Assembly (NCBI GenBank): GCA_002503885.1
Contig: DASQ01000095.1
Location: forward strand, 1 to 7,641
DNA length: 7,641 nt
Direction of reading: 5' to 3'
DNA from: Methanoculleus marisnigri
GTDB lineage: Archaea; Halobacteriota; Methanomicrobia; Methanomicrobiales; Methanoculleaceae
Positions 1 to 6,113 of this stretch are shown one piece after another (position 1 is the stretch's first letter; the number at the start of each line of letters is the position of its first letter). Made by a program: the position numbers and the translations under genes. The notes under the pieces are model-generated. The model saw nothing but the letters and a program-made list of their open reading frames with translations, did no database searches and had not been told where the DNA came from.

Positions 1-396
1 CCCTTCCACAAGTTCCGGCAGAAGCTGAAGAGCAAGTGCGAGGGGTATGGTATCCGGTTCGATGACTCGCACTCCGAGGCATACACCTCGCAGGTGGACG
101 CTCTCGCGCTCGACCCGATCCGAAAACCGCCCTATGGGAGGAAGCGGCGGATCAAGCGAGGACTGTACCGGAGTGCTCTGGGCACCCTGATCAACGCCGA
201 TGTCAACGGCGCTCTGAACCATTTACGAAAGGTAGCCGGTGATTCCGTGGTTCCACGGATAATCGGTAGGGGCCGCGTCAACCGGCCCGTGCGAATAAGG
301 ACGTCTTTTGAACCGTCAACCTTCGCACCGATTAAATTGCAGCCCTGTGCCCCACAAGGGCCCCCGCTGCAAGCCCCCGGTTTTAACCGGGGGTAG
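1..396 (+). CDS. tnpB: TnpB RNA-guided nuclease, C-terminal part (5' end outside window)
   Basis: Open from the first base, so the start lies upstream; 131 residues are visible. TnpB is the omega-RNA-guided DNA nuclease of IS200/IS605 elements and the relative of Cas12. The visible part carries the family's end signature: HSEAYTSQ (about residues 24-31), a basic stretch (GRKRRIKRGLYRS), then LINADVNGALN, where the Asp at codon 199-201 (residue 67) is the expected third RuvC catalytic acid. The paired CxxC zinc-finger motifs of classical TnpB are absent; between YTSQ and the basic stretch there is only LALDPIRKPP, which matches, from memory, a recognised finger-less TnpB branch. The last 45 or so residues are low in conserved features and are read straight through the element's right end and terminal hairpin, stopping at TAG 394-396. 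Whether the nuclease is intact cannot be judged, since RuvC I and II lie outside the window. Confidence 0.85.
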   Translation, partial: PFHKFRQKLKSKCEGYGIRFDDSHSEAYTSQVDALALDPIRKPPYGRKRRIKRGLYRSALGTLINADVNGALNHLRKVAGDSVVPRIIGRGRVNRPVRIRTSFEPSTFAPIKLQPCAPQGPPLQAPGFNRG

Positions 397-401
397 TTGA
401 C
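255..401 (+). repeat. Inverted repeat, left copy (element right end)
   Basis: These 147 bases recur in reverse complement at 7494-7641. By hand alignment the copies differ by five substitutions and one single-base indel. Differences cluster at 334-343 and 360, with two more near 269 and 290; the terminal 40 bases are identical. The copies are therefore related but independent insertions that have had time to diverge, rather than an assembly echo. The match continues to the right edge of the window, so the repeat is longer than seen. Confidence 0.95.
374..393 (+). other. Terminal hairpin of IS200/IS605 right end, left copy
   Basis: CCCCCGGTT at 374-382 pairs perfectly with AACCGGGGG at 385-393, a 9-bp palindrome with a TT centre (realistically 7 bp with a 6-base loop). 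It sits 3 bases before the TTGAC end. Hairpins in this position are what the Y1 transposase TnpA recognises on single-stranded DNA. It could also slow transcription entering cbiT, though no T-run follows it. Confidence 0.8.
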
Positions 402-440
402 TAGATGTTAGCACAAATGTATCTGGGAAATGAGGATGCT

Positions 441-971
441 ATGGGACTGAAGGGTGGACCCACGCAGGACGAAATCATGGCTGTCTCGCTCGCGAAACTC
501 GGCATCCGTCCGGGTGACCGGATAGCCGATATCGGGTGCGGGACCGGGAAGATCGCCATCGCTGCCTCGAGGGTGGCCGAACACGTCTACGCAATCGACA
601 GGAGACCGGAGGCGGTCGCGTACGCCCGGGAGGAGGCGGCTGCCGCCGGCGCCGGGAACGTCGAGTTCTTCGAGGGTGACGCAGTGGAGATCCTCCAGGG
701 TATCGACCACCTCGACGCTGCCTTCGTTGGGGGATCCCGCCGCCTGCCGGAGGTCCTCGATCTCCTCGCCGGGAGGGTGCAGGGGAGGATCGTCGTGAAC
801 GCGGTGATGCTCGGGACGGTCTCCGAGGCGATAACGAGTATGCAGCGCCTCGGGATCTTTCTGGAGGCCGTCCACCTCCAGGTCTCCCGGTCCGCCGGCA
901 TCGCCGGCGGGGTGATGTTTAAACCCATCAATCCCGTCTATGTCATCGTCGGGGGTGCCGGGTGCTCGTAG
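441..971 (+). CDS. cbiT: CbiT, cobalt-precorrin-6B C15-methyltransferase (decarboxylating)
   Basis: CbiT methylates C15 of the corrin ring with S-adenosylmethionine and removes the carboxyl of the ring-C acetate, giving cobalt-precorrin-7; it acts in the cytosol. The 176-residue product has the class I methyltransferase fold: GGPTQDEI near the N-terminus, the SAM-binding loop ADIGCGTG (residues 29-36), the acidic ribose-binding strand AIDRRPEA (51-58), EGDA (78-81), and VGGSRRLPE (96-104), which matches the VGGSGGELQE of archaeal CbiT. An earlier in-frame ATG exists at 405, but ATG 441 has GAGG at 432-435 with 5-base spacing and yields the family's usual short N-terminus. It is the first operon gene; only 39 bases separate it from the upstream element, so its own promoter may be missing. 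In many bacteria CbiT is fused to CbiE as CobL; here they are the first and last genes of the operon. Confidence 0.92.
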   Translation: MGLKGGPTQDEIMAVSLAKLGIRPGDRIADIGCGTGKIAIAASRVAEHVYAIDRRPEAVAYAREEAAAAGAGNVEFFEGDAVEILQGIDHLDAAFVGGSRRLPEVLDLLAGRVQGRIVVNAVMLGTVSEAITSMQRLGIFLEAVHLQVSRSAGIAGGVMFKPINPVYVIVGGAGCS

Positions 972-1579
972 GGGTGGGGCTCGGGCCCGGCGACCCGGAC
1001 CTTCTGACGCTCCGGGCGGTTCGGCTCCTTCATGAAGCAGCGGTGGTCTTCGTTCCCGGAAACCTCGCCTACGATCTGGTGCGGCCTTACCGCCCCGATG
1101 CCGTCGTCCTGAACTTTCCAATGACGAGCGACGAGGCCTACATCCGTGAATGCCTTGAAGAGAACGCGGACCGGATTGCACCGTTCGCGCTGGACGGTCT
1201 CGCGGTCTTCGGGATCATCGGGGACCCGAACTTTTACTCGACCTTCTCCCGGCTCTGTGAGGTGATTGCCGGGCGCTACCCGGAGGTCACGTTTGCGACC
1301 ACGCCCGGGATCAGTTCCATCACCGCGTTCGCCTCCGTGGCAAACGTCCCGGTGGCCGGCGGATTTTTTGTCTCTGACGGGAACGGACCTGAGTCGGGGA
1401 TCTTCATGAAGGTCCGGCGACCGGCGGCGCTCGCGGCCGACTTGAGGGGGAAGGGCTACTCGGAGTTCGTCCTCGTGGAGCGGATGTTCCTCCCGGAGCA
1501 GCGGGTCTACCGGGGGGACGATCTCCCCGAGGAGAGCGACTATTTCTCGATCCTCTTTGCGAGGCGGTCGCATGCATAA
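962..1579 (+). CDS. cbiL: CbiL, cobalt-factor II C20-methyltransferase
   Basis: CbiL adds the C20 methyl group, the first peripheral methylation after cobalt insertion in the anaerobic route. The 205-residue protein shows the tetrapyrrole methylase pattern: GVGLGPGDPDLLTLRAV (residues 4-20), VPG (31-33), the SAM-pocket motif FGIIGDPNFYSTF (83-95; GDPxxYST is typical of CbiL/CobI), and TTPGISSITAF (113-123). It is somewhat short against the roughly 220-240 residues I associate with the family, but start, core and end all look complete. The GTG start at 962 overlaps the end of cbiT by 10 bases and follows GGGGGTG at 951-957, so translation is probably coupled. CobI of the aerobic route is an alternative by fold, but the neighbours (CbiD, CbiG) place it in the anaerobic pathway. 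Confidence 0.9.
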   Translation: MLVGVGLGPGDPDLLTLRAVRLLHEAAVVFVPGNLAYDLVRPYRPDAVVLNFPMTSDEAYIRECLEENADRIAPFALDGLAVFGIIGDPNFYSTFSRLCEVIAGRYPEVTFATTPGISSITAFASVANVPVAGGFFVSDGNGPESGIFMKVRRPAALAADLRGKGYSEFVLVERMFLPEQRVYRGDDLPEESDYFSILFARRSHA

Positions 1580-2288
1580 AGTCTACATCGTGGGTGCGGG
1601 GCCAGGGGCGCCCGACCTCATCACCGTCCGGGGAATGGATCTCCTCCGGCGGGCGGACGTCCTCATCTACGCGGGATCGCTCGTGAACCCGGCGCTTGTT
1701 GCGGAGTCCGGCGCTGGCGTGAGACTCGACAGCTGGGGGATGACGCTTCCGGAGATCGTCGATGCCATCGAGGAGCATATCCGGGCGGGAAGACTTGTCG
1801 TCCGGCTCCATTCCGGCGATCCGGCGCTGTATGGCGCGATCGTCGAGCAGATGGCCGAACTTTCCCGGCGCGGGATCGAGGCCGAGATCGTCCCCGGCGT
1901 CTCGTCGCTCTTTGCGGCCGCGGCGGCGCTCAAGACACAGTTCACGCTCCGCGACGTCTCCGAGAGCCTGATCGTCACCCGCCCGGCGGGGGCGACGCTT
2001 GCCGAGGACCGGATCGCTGAGTTCTCCCGGCTCGGGCAGACGATGGTGGTCTTCCTCGGGACCGAGCGAATGGAGGATATTCTCGCCCGGGTGGAGTGCC
2101 CGCCCGGGACCCCGGCGGCGGTCGTCTACCACGCCTCCTGGCCGGACCAGAAGGTCGTCTTAGGGACGGTGGCCGACATCGCCGCGAAGGCCCGGGCAGC
2201 CGGGATCGAGCGGACGGCACTGATCGTCATCGGGAAGGTGGTCGAAGGAGCAACGTCGGGGTTCGGGAGGTCGGTCCTCTACTCATGA
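1572..2288 (+). CDS. cbiF: CbiF, cobalt-precorrin-4 C11-methyltransferase
   Basis: CbiF methylates C11 of cobalt-precorrin-4, giving cobalt-precorrin-5A. The 238-residue product is a full-length tetrapyrrole methylase: VYIVGAGPGAPDLITVRG (residues 4-21), YAGSLV (33-38), RLHSGDPALYGAI (78-90), IVPGVSSLFAAAA (106-118), TLRDVSESLIVTRPAG (125-140) corresponding to the LTxPEVxQTxIxTR stretch of CbiF/CobM, and FLGTERM (161-167). YAGSLV and the HSGDP loop separate CbiF from CbiL and CbiH. A longer TTG start at 1557 is possible, but ATG 1572 with GAGG at 1561-1564 fits the family better. It overlaps cbiL by 8 bases and shares an ATGA with cbiG. Confidence 0.93.
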   Translation: MHKVYIVGAGPGAPDLITVRGMDLLRRADVLIYAGSLVNPALVAESGAGVRLDSWGMTLPEIVDAIEEHIRAGRLVVRLHSGDPALYGAIVEQMAELSRRGIEAEIVPGVSSLFAAAAALKTQFTLRDVSESLIVTRPAGATLAEDRIAEFSRLGQTMVVFLGTERMEDILARVECPPGTPAAVVYHASWPDQKVVLGTVADIAAKARAAGIERTALIVIGKVVEGATSGFGRSVLYS

Positions 2289-3157
2289 CCCGGACGGCCG
2301 TGATAGCGCTCGAGCGGTTCCTCCCCGACGCCCGGAGGATCGCCGGGGTGCTCGACGCCGAAGTCATCCCCTATGACCCGGAGGCTTTCCGGGCGGCGTT
2401 TGCCGGTTACGGTCGGATCGTCGCCCTGATGTCGGCCGGGATCGCTGTCCGGGGGATCGCCCCGCTCCTGACGGATAAGTGGCGGGATCCGGCGGTGGTG
2501 GTGGTCGGGCCGGACCTGCGTTACGCCATACCGGTTGTTGGCGGGCACCACGGCGCAAACGACCTTGCCCGGGAACTTGCCGTCCTCGGGATCGAACCGG
2601 CGATCACGACCGCGACCGAGACCCGGGGGAGGGAGTCGGTCGAGGGGATAGCCGTTCGGACAGGCTGCGATATCGTGAACCGCGACTCCACCCGGGCGGT
2701 GAACGCTGCGGTGCTGGACGCCGACGTGCCTCTCTACGCCGTCACCGGACCCGGGATCGTCGTCGCGGGCCCGGGTGTCTCCCTCCTCGTCCGGAACGGG
2801 GAGTACGTCGTCGGCGTCGGGTGCCGGAAGGGCGTCGGGGCGGCCGAGGTGATCGAGGCGATCGGGCGGGCGCTCCGGGAGGCCGGGGTAGCCCCTGAGA
2901 AGGTCCTCGTCTACGCCACGACCGCAAAGAAGCGCGGGGAGGCGGGGCTCATCGAGGCCATTGTGGACCTCGGCGGCAACCTTGTCTTCCTGGACGACGA
3001 AACAATCAACGCACAGGAGGCCCTTACACCCTCGCGGGCCTCCCTGATCGGGCTTGTCGGGGTCGCGGAACCCTCGGCCCTCGCGGCCTCGAAGCGCAAA
3101 GTTCTGGTTCTTGCCAGGCAGACGTATGGGAGTGTTACCGTTGCAATCGCACGATAG
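2285..3157 (+). CDS. cbiG: CbiG, cobalt-precorrin-5A hydrolase
   Basis: CbiG opens the ring-A delta-lactone of cobalt-precorrin-5A and releases the C20 carbon with its methyl as acetaldehyde, giving cobalt-precorrin-5B. It is diagnostic of the anaerobic, oxygen-independent pathway. The 290-residue protein has an N-terminal part with MSAGIAVRGIAPLL (residues 49-62) and PVVGGHHGANDLAREL (83-98; GGHHG is the CbiG signature), a short central linker, and a C-terminal part with VGVGCRKGV (176-184), EAGLIEA (219-225), GVAEPSALAAS (259-269) and the ending SVTVAIAR. It is shorter than the enterobacterial protein (about 350), mainly in the middle, and I see no break. The start codon forms ATGA with the cbiF stop; GGAGGT lies at 2266-2271. 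Confidence 0.93.
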   Translation: MTRTAVIALERFLPDARRIAGVLDAEVIPYDPEAFRAAFAGYGRIVALMSAGIAVRGIAPLLTDKWRDPAVVVVGPDLRYAIPVVGGHHGANDLARELAVLGIEPAITTATETRGRESVEGIAVRTGCDIVNRDSTRAVNAAVLDADVPLYAVTGPGIVVAGPGVSLLVRNGEYVVGVGCRKGVGAAEVIEAIGRALREAGVAPEKVLVYATTAKKRGEAGLIEAIVDLGGNLVFLDDETINAQEALTPSRASLIGLVGVAEPSALAASKRKVLVLARQTYGSVTVAIAR

Positions 3158-3920
3158 TGGAGGAAGACTGTACATCGTCGGCACCGGCCCCGGCGACCTG
3201 CTGCAGATGACGCCCCGGGCATTGAAAGCCCTTGGCGAGGCCGACTGTGTCATCGGCAACGGGTTTTATCTGGATCTGGTGATGCCGATGCTCGCCGGAA
3301 AAGAGGTTGTCCGGAGCAGCATGGGCCGGGAAGTCGACCGGGCTTCACGCGCGCTCGCCCTTGCAGAGGACCGCATCGTCGCGATGGTGAGCGGCGGCGA
3401 CGCCGGGGTCTACGGGATGGCAAGCATCGTCCTCGAGGTGGCCGAACGGTCGGGGACAAGGGTCCCCGTCGAGGTCATCCCCGGCATCACGGCCGCAGTC
3501 TCGGCGGCGGCGCTTCTCGGCTCGCCGCTCTCGGGCGACTACGTCACGATGAGCCTCTCGGACCTCCTGACGCCCTGGGAGGAGATCGAGCGGAGGCTCG
3601 ACCTCGCATTCCGGATGCGGGTGCCGGTCGTCCTCTACAACCCCAAATCCCGGGGAAGACCGCACAACCTGAATACGGCGATCGGGATCGCCCGTCGCCA
3701 CCTTCCGACCGAAACGCCGGTCGGGGTGGTCAGGAACGCCTACCGGGAGGGGGAGGAGCGGCTGGTAACGACGCTCGGTGAGTTTGAAGACCACTTCGCC
3801 TTTGTGGACATGCACTCGATCGTTTTTGTCGGCGGAGAAGAGACGAGGATCTGGAGGGATAAGACTGATGCGAGAGGAATCATCACGCCCCGGGGATATC
3901 ACCGGAAATACGTATACTGA
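3126..3920 (+). CDS. cbiH: CbiH, cobalt-factor III C17-methyltransferase (ring contraction)
   Basis: CbiH methylates C17 and drives contraction of the macrocycle with formation of the ring-A lactone, yielding cobalt-precorrin-4. The 264-residue protein carries LYIVGTGPGDLLQMTPRA (residues 15-32), VIGNGFYLDLV (42-52), AMVSGGDAGVYGMA (86-99), VIPGITAAVSAAALLGSPLS (117-136), DYVTMSLSDLLTPWEEIE (138-155), VVLYNPKSRGRP (168-179) and the typical ending TPRGYHRKY (254-262). The start is uncertain: ATG 3126 has only a weak upstream site and overlaps cbiG by 32 bases, while TTG 3141 follows GGGAGTG (3128-3134) at a good distance and would leave five fewer residues. A GGAGG at 3159-3163 has no usual start codon just after it. 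The core is unaffected by the choice. Confidence 0.92.
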   Translation: MGVLPLQSHDSGGRLYIVGTGPGDLLQMTPRALKALGEADCVIGNGFYLDLVMPMLAGKEVVRSSMGREVDRASRALALAEDRIVAMVSGGDAGVYGMASIVLEVAERSGTRVPVEVIPGITAAVSAAALLGSPLSGDYVTMSLSDLLTPWEEIERRLDLAFRMRVPVVLYNPKSRGRPHNLNTAIGIARRHLPTETPVGVVRNAYREGEERLVTTLGEFEDHFAFVDMHSIVFVGGEETRIWRDKTDARGIITPRGYHRKYVY

Positions 3921-4548
3921 CCTCGCGGCGGTCACGCCGGAGGCCTACGCGATAGCGAGCACGAGCCGGAACCTGGCCCGGGAGCAGGTGGGAAACGCCA
4001 CCCCCGAGGACCGGGTCCGGCAGCGGTGCTCGATAGCGGTCGGTGACTTTGCGATGGCCGGCCTGATGCGTTTTGCCGGCGACCCGGTCGAGGCCGGGCT
4101 CTCTGCGCTCGGGCGGCAGGCGCCGATCGTCGTCGATATCCGGATGGTGCAGGCGGGCATCCTGAAGCGCGGGCATGCAAGCGAGGTCCTCTGCGCCCTC
4201 GATTTCGGCGATGATATCGCCCGCGAGCGCGGGATCACCCGGACATCCGCGGGGTTCCTTGCCCTGCGGGACCAGATAGAGGGATCGATCGTGGTCATCG
4301 GGAACGCCCCGTCGGCGCTCCTCGTCGTCTGCGATATGGTCCGCGAAGGAGTCCGGCCGGCGCTGGTCATCGGGACCCCGGTGGGGTTCGTGAACGCGGC
4401 GGAGTCGAAGGAGGCGCTCCGTGCCCTCGACGTGCCGTCGGTATCCAACGCCGGCACCCGGGGCGGAACACCGGTTGCGGTGGCGGCGATGAATGAGATC
4501 ATCACGATCCTCGCCGAGCGTGCAGGCCATGCGGGACCCGGTTACTGA
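3868..4548 (+). CDS. cbiC: CbiC, cobalt-precorrin-8 methylmutase (active-site His replaced)
   Basis: CbiC moves the C11 methyl to C12, turning cobalt-precorrin-8 into cobyrinic acid. The 226-residue protein aligns with Salmonella CbiC (recalled) over its length: PIVVDIRMVQAGI (residues 86-98), VVIGNAPSALL (142-152), IGTPVGFVNAAESKEAL (168-184), SNAGTRGGTPVAVAAMNE (193-210). One key difference: RQRCSIAVGDF (51-61) aligns without gaps to the region that reads RVIHTTADF in Salmonella, so the catalytic histidine (His43 in Pseudomonas CobH) is Ile56 here. Everything else in the fold is kept, so this may be an archaeal variant rather than a dead gene. The start has GGAGG at 3853-3857, and the next in-frame candidate start would remove conserved sequence, so the 53-base overlap with cbiH appears real. 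Confidence 0.88.
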   Translation: MREESSRPGDITGNTYTDLAAVTPEAYAIASTSRNLAREQVGNATPEDRVRQRCSIAVGDFAMAGLMRFAGDPVEAGLSALGRQAPIVVDIRMVQAGILKRGHASEVLCALDFGDDIARERGITRTSAGFLALRDQIEGSIVVIGNAPSALLVVCDMVREGVRPALVIGTPVGFVNAAESKEALRALDVPSVSNAGTRGGTPVAVAAMNEIITILAERAGHAGPGY

Positions 4549-5542
4549 CTTTGAGTATCCCGAGGCGTGGGTGGCAGCCTGCCGCTCCCCCGACCTCCTT
4601 CCCAATGTCCGGCAGGGCCTCGCAGTCCTGACGGCGTCGGGATCGGTGCTTCGCCGGGGATTCACGACCGGGACGACAGCGGCTGCGGCCTGCAAGGCGG
4701 CGGTCCTCTCGCTCGCCTTCGATACCATAGAGGGGGTGGGAATCACCCTTCCCTGCGGCATTGCGGTCAGGCTCCCGGTGGACGCCTACCGGGGACGGGC
4801 GTCGTGCCTGAAGGACGCCGGGGACTACCCCTCCGACGTGACCGCGGGGCTCGAGTTCGTCGCGACCGCGGTCCCTTCCCTCTCGGGAGCGGTCCAGTTC
4901 GTCCCGGGGGAGGGTATCGGGAGTTTCGGCCGCAACACCCGTCGTCACCTGCAGGGGACGCCGGCGATCAGCGCCCCGGCGCTCGACTGCATCCGGCGCT
5001 CGATCAACGAGGCGGTGGACGAGGCGGACCTCCACGGGACGACGGTCATCCTCACGGTCCCCCGGGGGGCTGAGGTGGCCCAGAAGACGCTGAACCCGAA
5101 GATCGGGGTCCTCGGGGGGCTTTCAATCCTCGGGACGACCGGGTTCGTGGAGCCCTGGGACGATCACATGGTGGAGGGGGTGCTCGACCGTATCGCCCGG
5201 GCTTCCGGGGGGGTCGTGCTGACGACCGGACGGCTCGGCCTGCGCTACTCGCGTCTCCTCTTCCCGGAGCACGAGGCAATCCTCGTCGGGAGCAAACTCG
5301 AGGAGGCGCTCCGGGCGGCCGATGGCGAAGCGGTGATCTGCGGGCTCCCCGGCCTGATCCTGAAGTTCATGAACCCGGACGTCCTCGATGGGACCGGGTG
5401 TGCGACAGTGGAGGAACTCTCGGCGACTCCGCTGTGGGAGGCAGTGGCCCGCCGGGAACTTCGCGCGTTCCGGGTCTGCTACCCCCGCGTCCGGGTCGCG
5501 ATCGTCGACCGCGACGGCCGAATCATCGGAGAGTCGCCATGA
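4529..5542 (+). CDS. cbiD: CbiD, cobalt-precorrin-5B C1-methyltransferase
   Basis: CbiD adds the C1 methyl in the anaerobic pathway; it is unrelated to the other cbi methylases and has no tetrapyrrole-methylase motif. In the 337-residue protein I see RRGFTTGTTAAAACKAA (residues 42-58), LKDAGDYPSDVTAG (94-107), FVPGEGIGSFGRNT (124-137), GTPAISAPAL (143-152), TVPRGAEVAQKTLNP (176-190) and IGVLGGLSILGTTGFVEP (192-209), all in the CbiD order. Compared with bacterial CbiD, which begins only a few residues before the TTG motif, there is an N-terminal extension of about 40 residues (DFEYPEAWVAACRSPDLL) of unknown use. ATG 4529 overlaps cbiC by 20 bases; no strong ribosome site precedes it, so translational coupling is likely and a start slightly downstream is possible. 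Confidence 0.92.
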   Translation: MRDPVTDFEYPEAWVAACRSPDLLPNVRQGLAVLTASGSVLRRGFTTGTTAAAACKAAVLSLAFDTIEGVGITLPCGIAVRLPVDAYRGRASCLKDAGDYPSDVTAGLEFVATAVPSLSGAVQFVPGEGIGSFGRNTRRHLQGTPAISAPALDCIRRSINEAVDEADLHGTTVILTVPRGAEVAQKTLNPKIGVLGGLSILGTTGFVEPWDDHMVEGVLDRIARASGGVVLTTGRLGLRYSRLLFPEHEAILVGSKLEEALRAADGEAVICGLPGLILKFMNPDVLDGTGCATVEELSATPLWEAVARRELRAFRVCYPRVRVAIVDRDGRIIGESP

Positions 5543-6111
5543 AGGTCGTCGGCGTGGGCTGCGGCCCCGGGATGCTGACCGCGGAGGCGGCGAGCGTCAT
5601 CGAGGGCGCATCGCTCGTCTACGGCTCGGCCCGGGCGATTGCGCTTGCACGGGACGCCATCCCGCCGGGGTGCGAGGTGCACGAGATCGCGGATTACCGG
5701 AGCCTCCGGTCCCTCCCGTCTCACGCGGTCGTCCTCTCGACGGGGGACCCGATGCTTGCCGGGCTCGGCTACCTTCCGGGCGAGGTGGTCCCGGGGATAT
5801 CCTCCCTCCAGGTCGCCTTCGCCCGCCTGAAGGTCCCGCTGACGAAGGTGGCGGTCGTCTCGGCCCACGGGAAGGACCATGCCCGGGCGGTCGCGGAGAC
5901 CCGTGAGGAGGTCCTCGCGGGCCGGGTCGTCTTCCTCATCGCCGACCCGGCCTTCTCGGTCGGGGCGCTTGCGGCCGCTCTCCCGCCGGAGACCCGGCTT
6001 GCCGTCTGCGAGGACCTCGGCTACCCGGAGGAACGGATCGCCGTCGGGACGGGGGCCCTGCCTCCGGCGGCCCGGGCCGACCTCTTCGTGGTGGTGGCGG
6101 GGGAGTTTTAG
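5539..6111 (+). CDS. cbiE: CbiE, cobalt-precorrin-7 C5-methyltransferase
   Basis: CbiE methylates C5 of cobalt-precorrin-7, the step after CbiT, giving cobalt-precorrin-8. The 190-residue tetrapyrrole methylase has VVGVGCGPGMLTAEA (residues 3-17), YGSARA (28-33), VVLSTGDPMLAGLG (64-77), VVPGISSLQVAFARL (83-97) and VVSAHGKD (106-113), the last being typical of CbiE. The start is secure: it shares ATGA with the cbiD stop and follows GGAGAG at 5528-5533 with 5-base spacing. It is the last gene of the operon. No hairpin plus T-run follows; within two bases of the stop a truncated transposase reading frame from the opposite strand begins, so the operon's own 3' region appears to have been replaced. 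Confidence 0.92.
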   Translation: MKVVGVGCGPGMLTAEAASVIEGASLVYGSARAIALARDAIPPGCEVHEIADYRSLRSLPSHAVVLSTGDPMLAGLGYLPGEVVPGISSLQVAFARLKVPLTKVAVVSAHGKDHARAVAETREEVLAGRVVFLIADPAFSVGALAAALPPETRLAVCEDLGYPEERIAVGTGALPPAARADLFVVVAGEF

Positions 6112-6113
6112 CA

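Larger units (their letters stand above)
1..401 (+). mobile_element. IS200/IS605-family element, right (3') end, partial
   Basis: This is the distal part of the element: tnpB 3' end, structured right end, perfect hairpin at 374-393, and a TTGAC at 397-401. TTGAC at the right cleavage site is what I recall for ISDra2, which inserts next to TTGAT. The boundary at 401/402 is supported directly by the second copy at 7494-7641: the two copies match up to and including TTGAC and diverge immediately after it. The left end and any TnpA lie outside the window. The element ends 39 bases before the chosen cbiT start. Confidence 0.8.
241..401 (+). ncRNA. Putative omega RNA (TnpB guide RNA scaffold), left copy
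   Basis: In IS200/IS605 elements the TnpB guide RNA is made from the 3' end of tnpB and the right end, with the guide being the host DNA just past the element. Several stems are visible here: CCGTGG/CCACGG (245-250 with 253-258), GGGCCG/CGGCCC (270-275 with 283-288), TTGCAG/CTGCAA (337-342 with 367-372) enclosing CCCT/AGGG (343-346 with 357-360) and GTG/CAC (347-349 with 353-355), then the terminal hairpin. The 5' limit is a guess and no promoter was identified. The predicted guide would start at 402, in the cbiT leader. Confidence 0.5.

Noticed and set aside
374..393. Rho-independent-type terminator
   Set aside because: The stem is strong but no T-run follows; its conservation at the end of both element copies points to a transposition hairpin.
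402..440. Promoter or cobalamin riboswitch upstream of cbiT
   Set aside because: Only 39 bases lie between the element and the start codon; there is no clear TATA box and no room for a cobalamin riboswitch.
405..441. ATG at 405 as the cbiT start
   Set aside because: It is three bases from the element boundary, has no fitting ribosome site, and adds twelve residues not expected in the family; ATG 441 has GAGG at good spacing.
408..1181. Long minus-strand open frame of 257 codons opposite cbiT and cbiL, and similar ones at 1404-2132, 2279-3259, 3345-3935, 3883-4761 and 5479-6150
   Set aside because: They are antisense to well-recognised cbi genes, rich in Arg, Pro and Gly as expected from GC-rich shadow frames, and show no family motifs.
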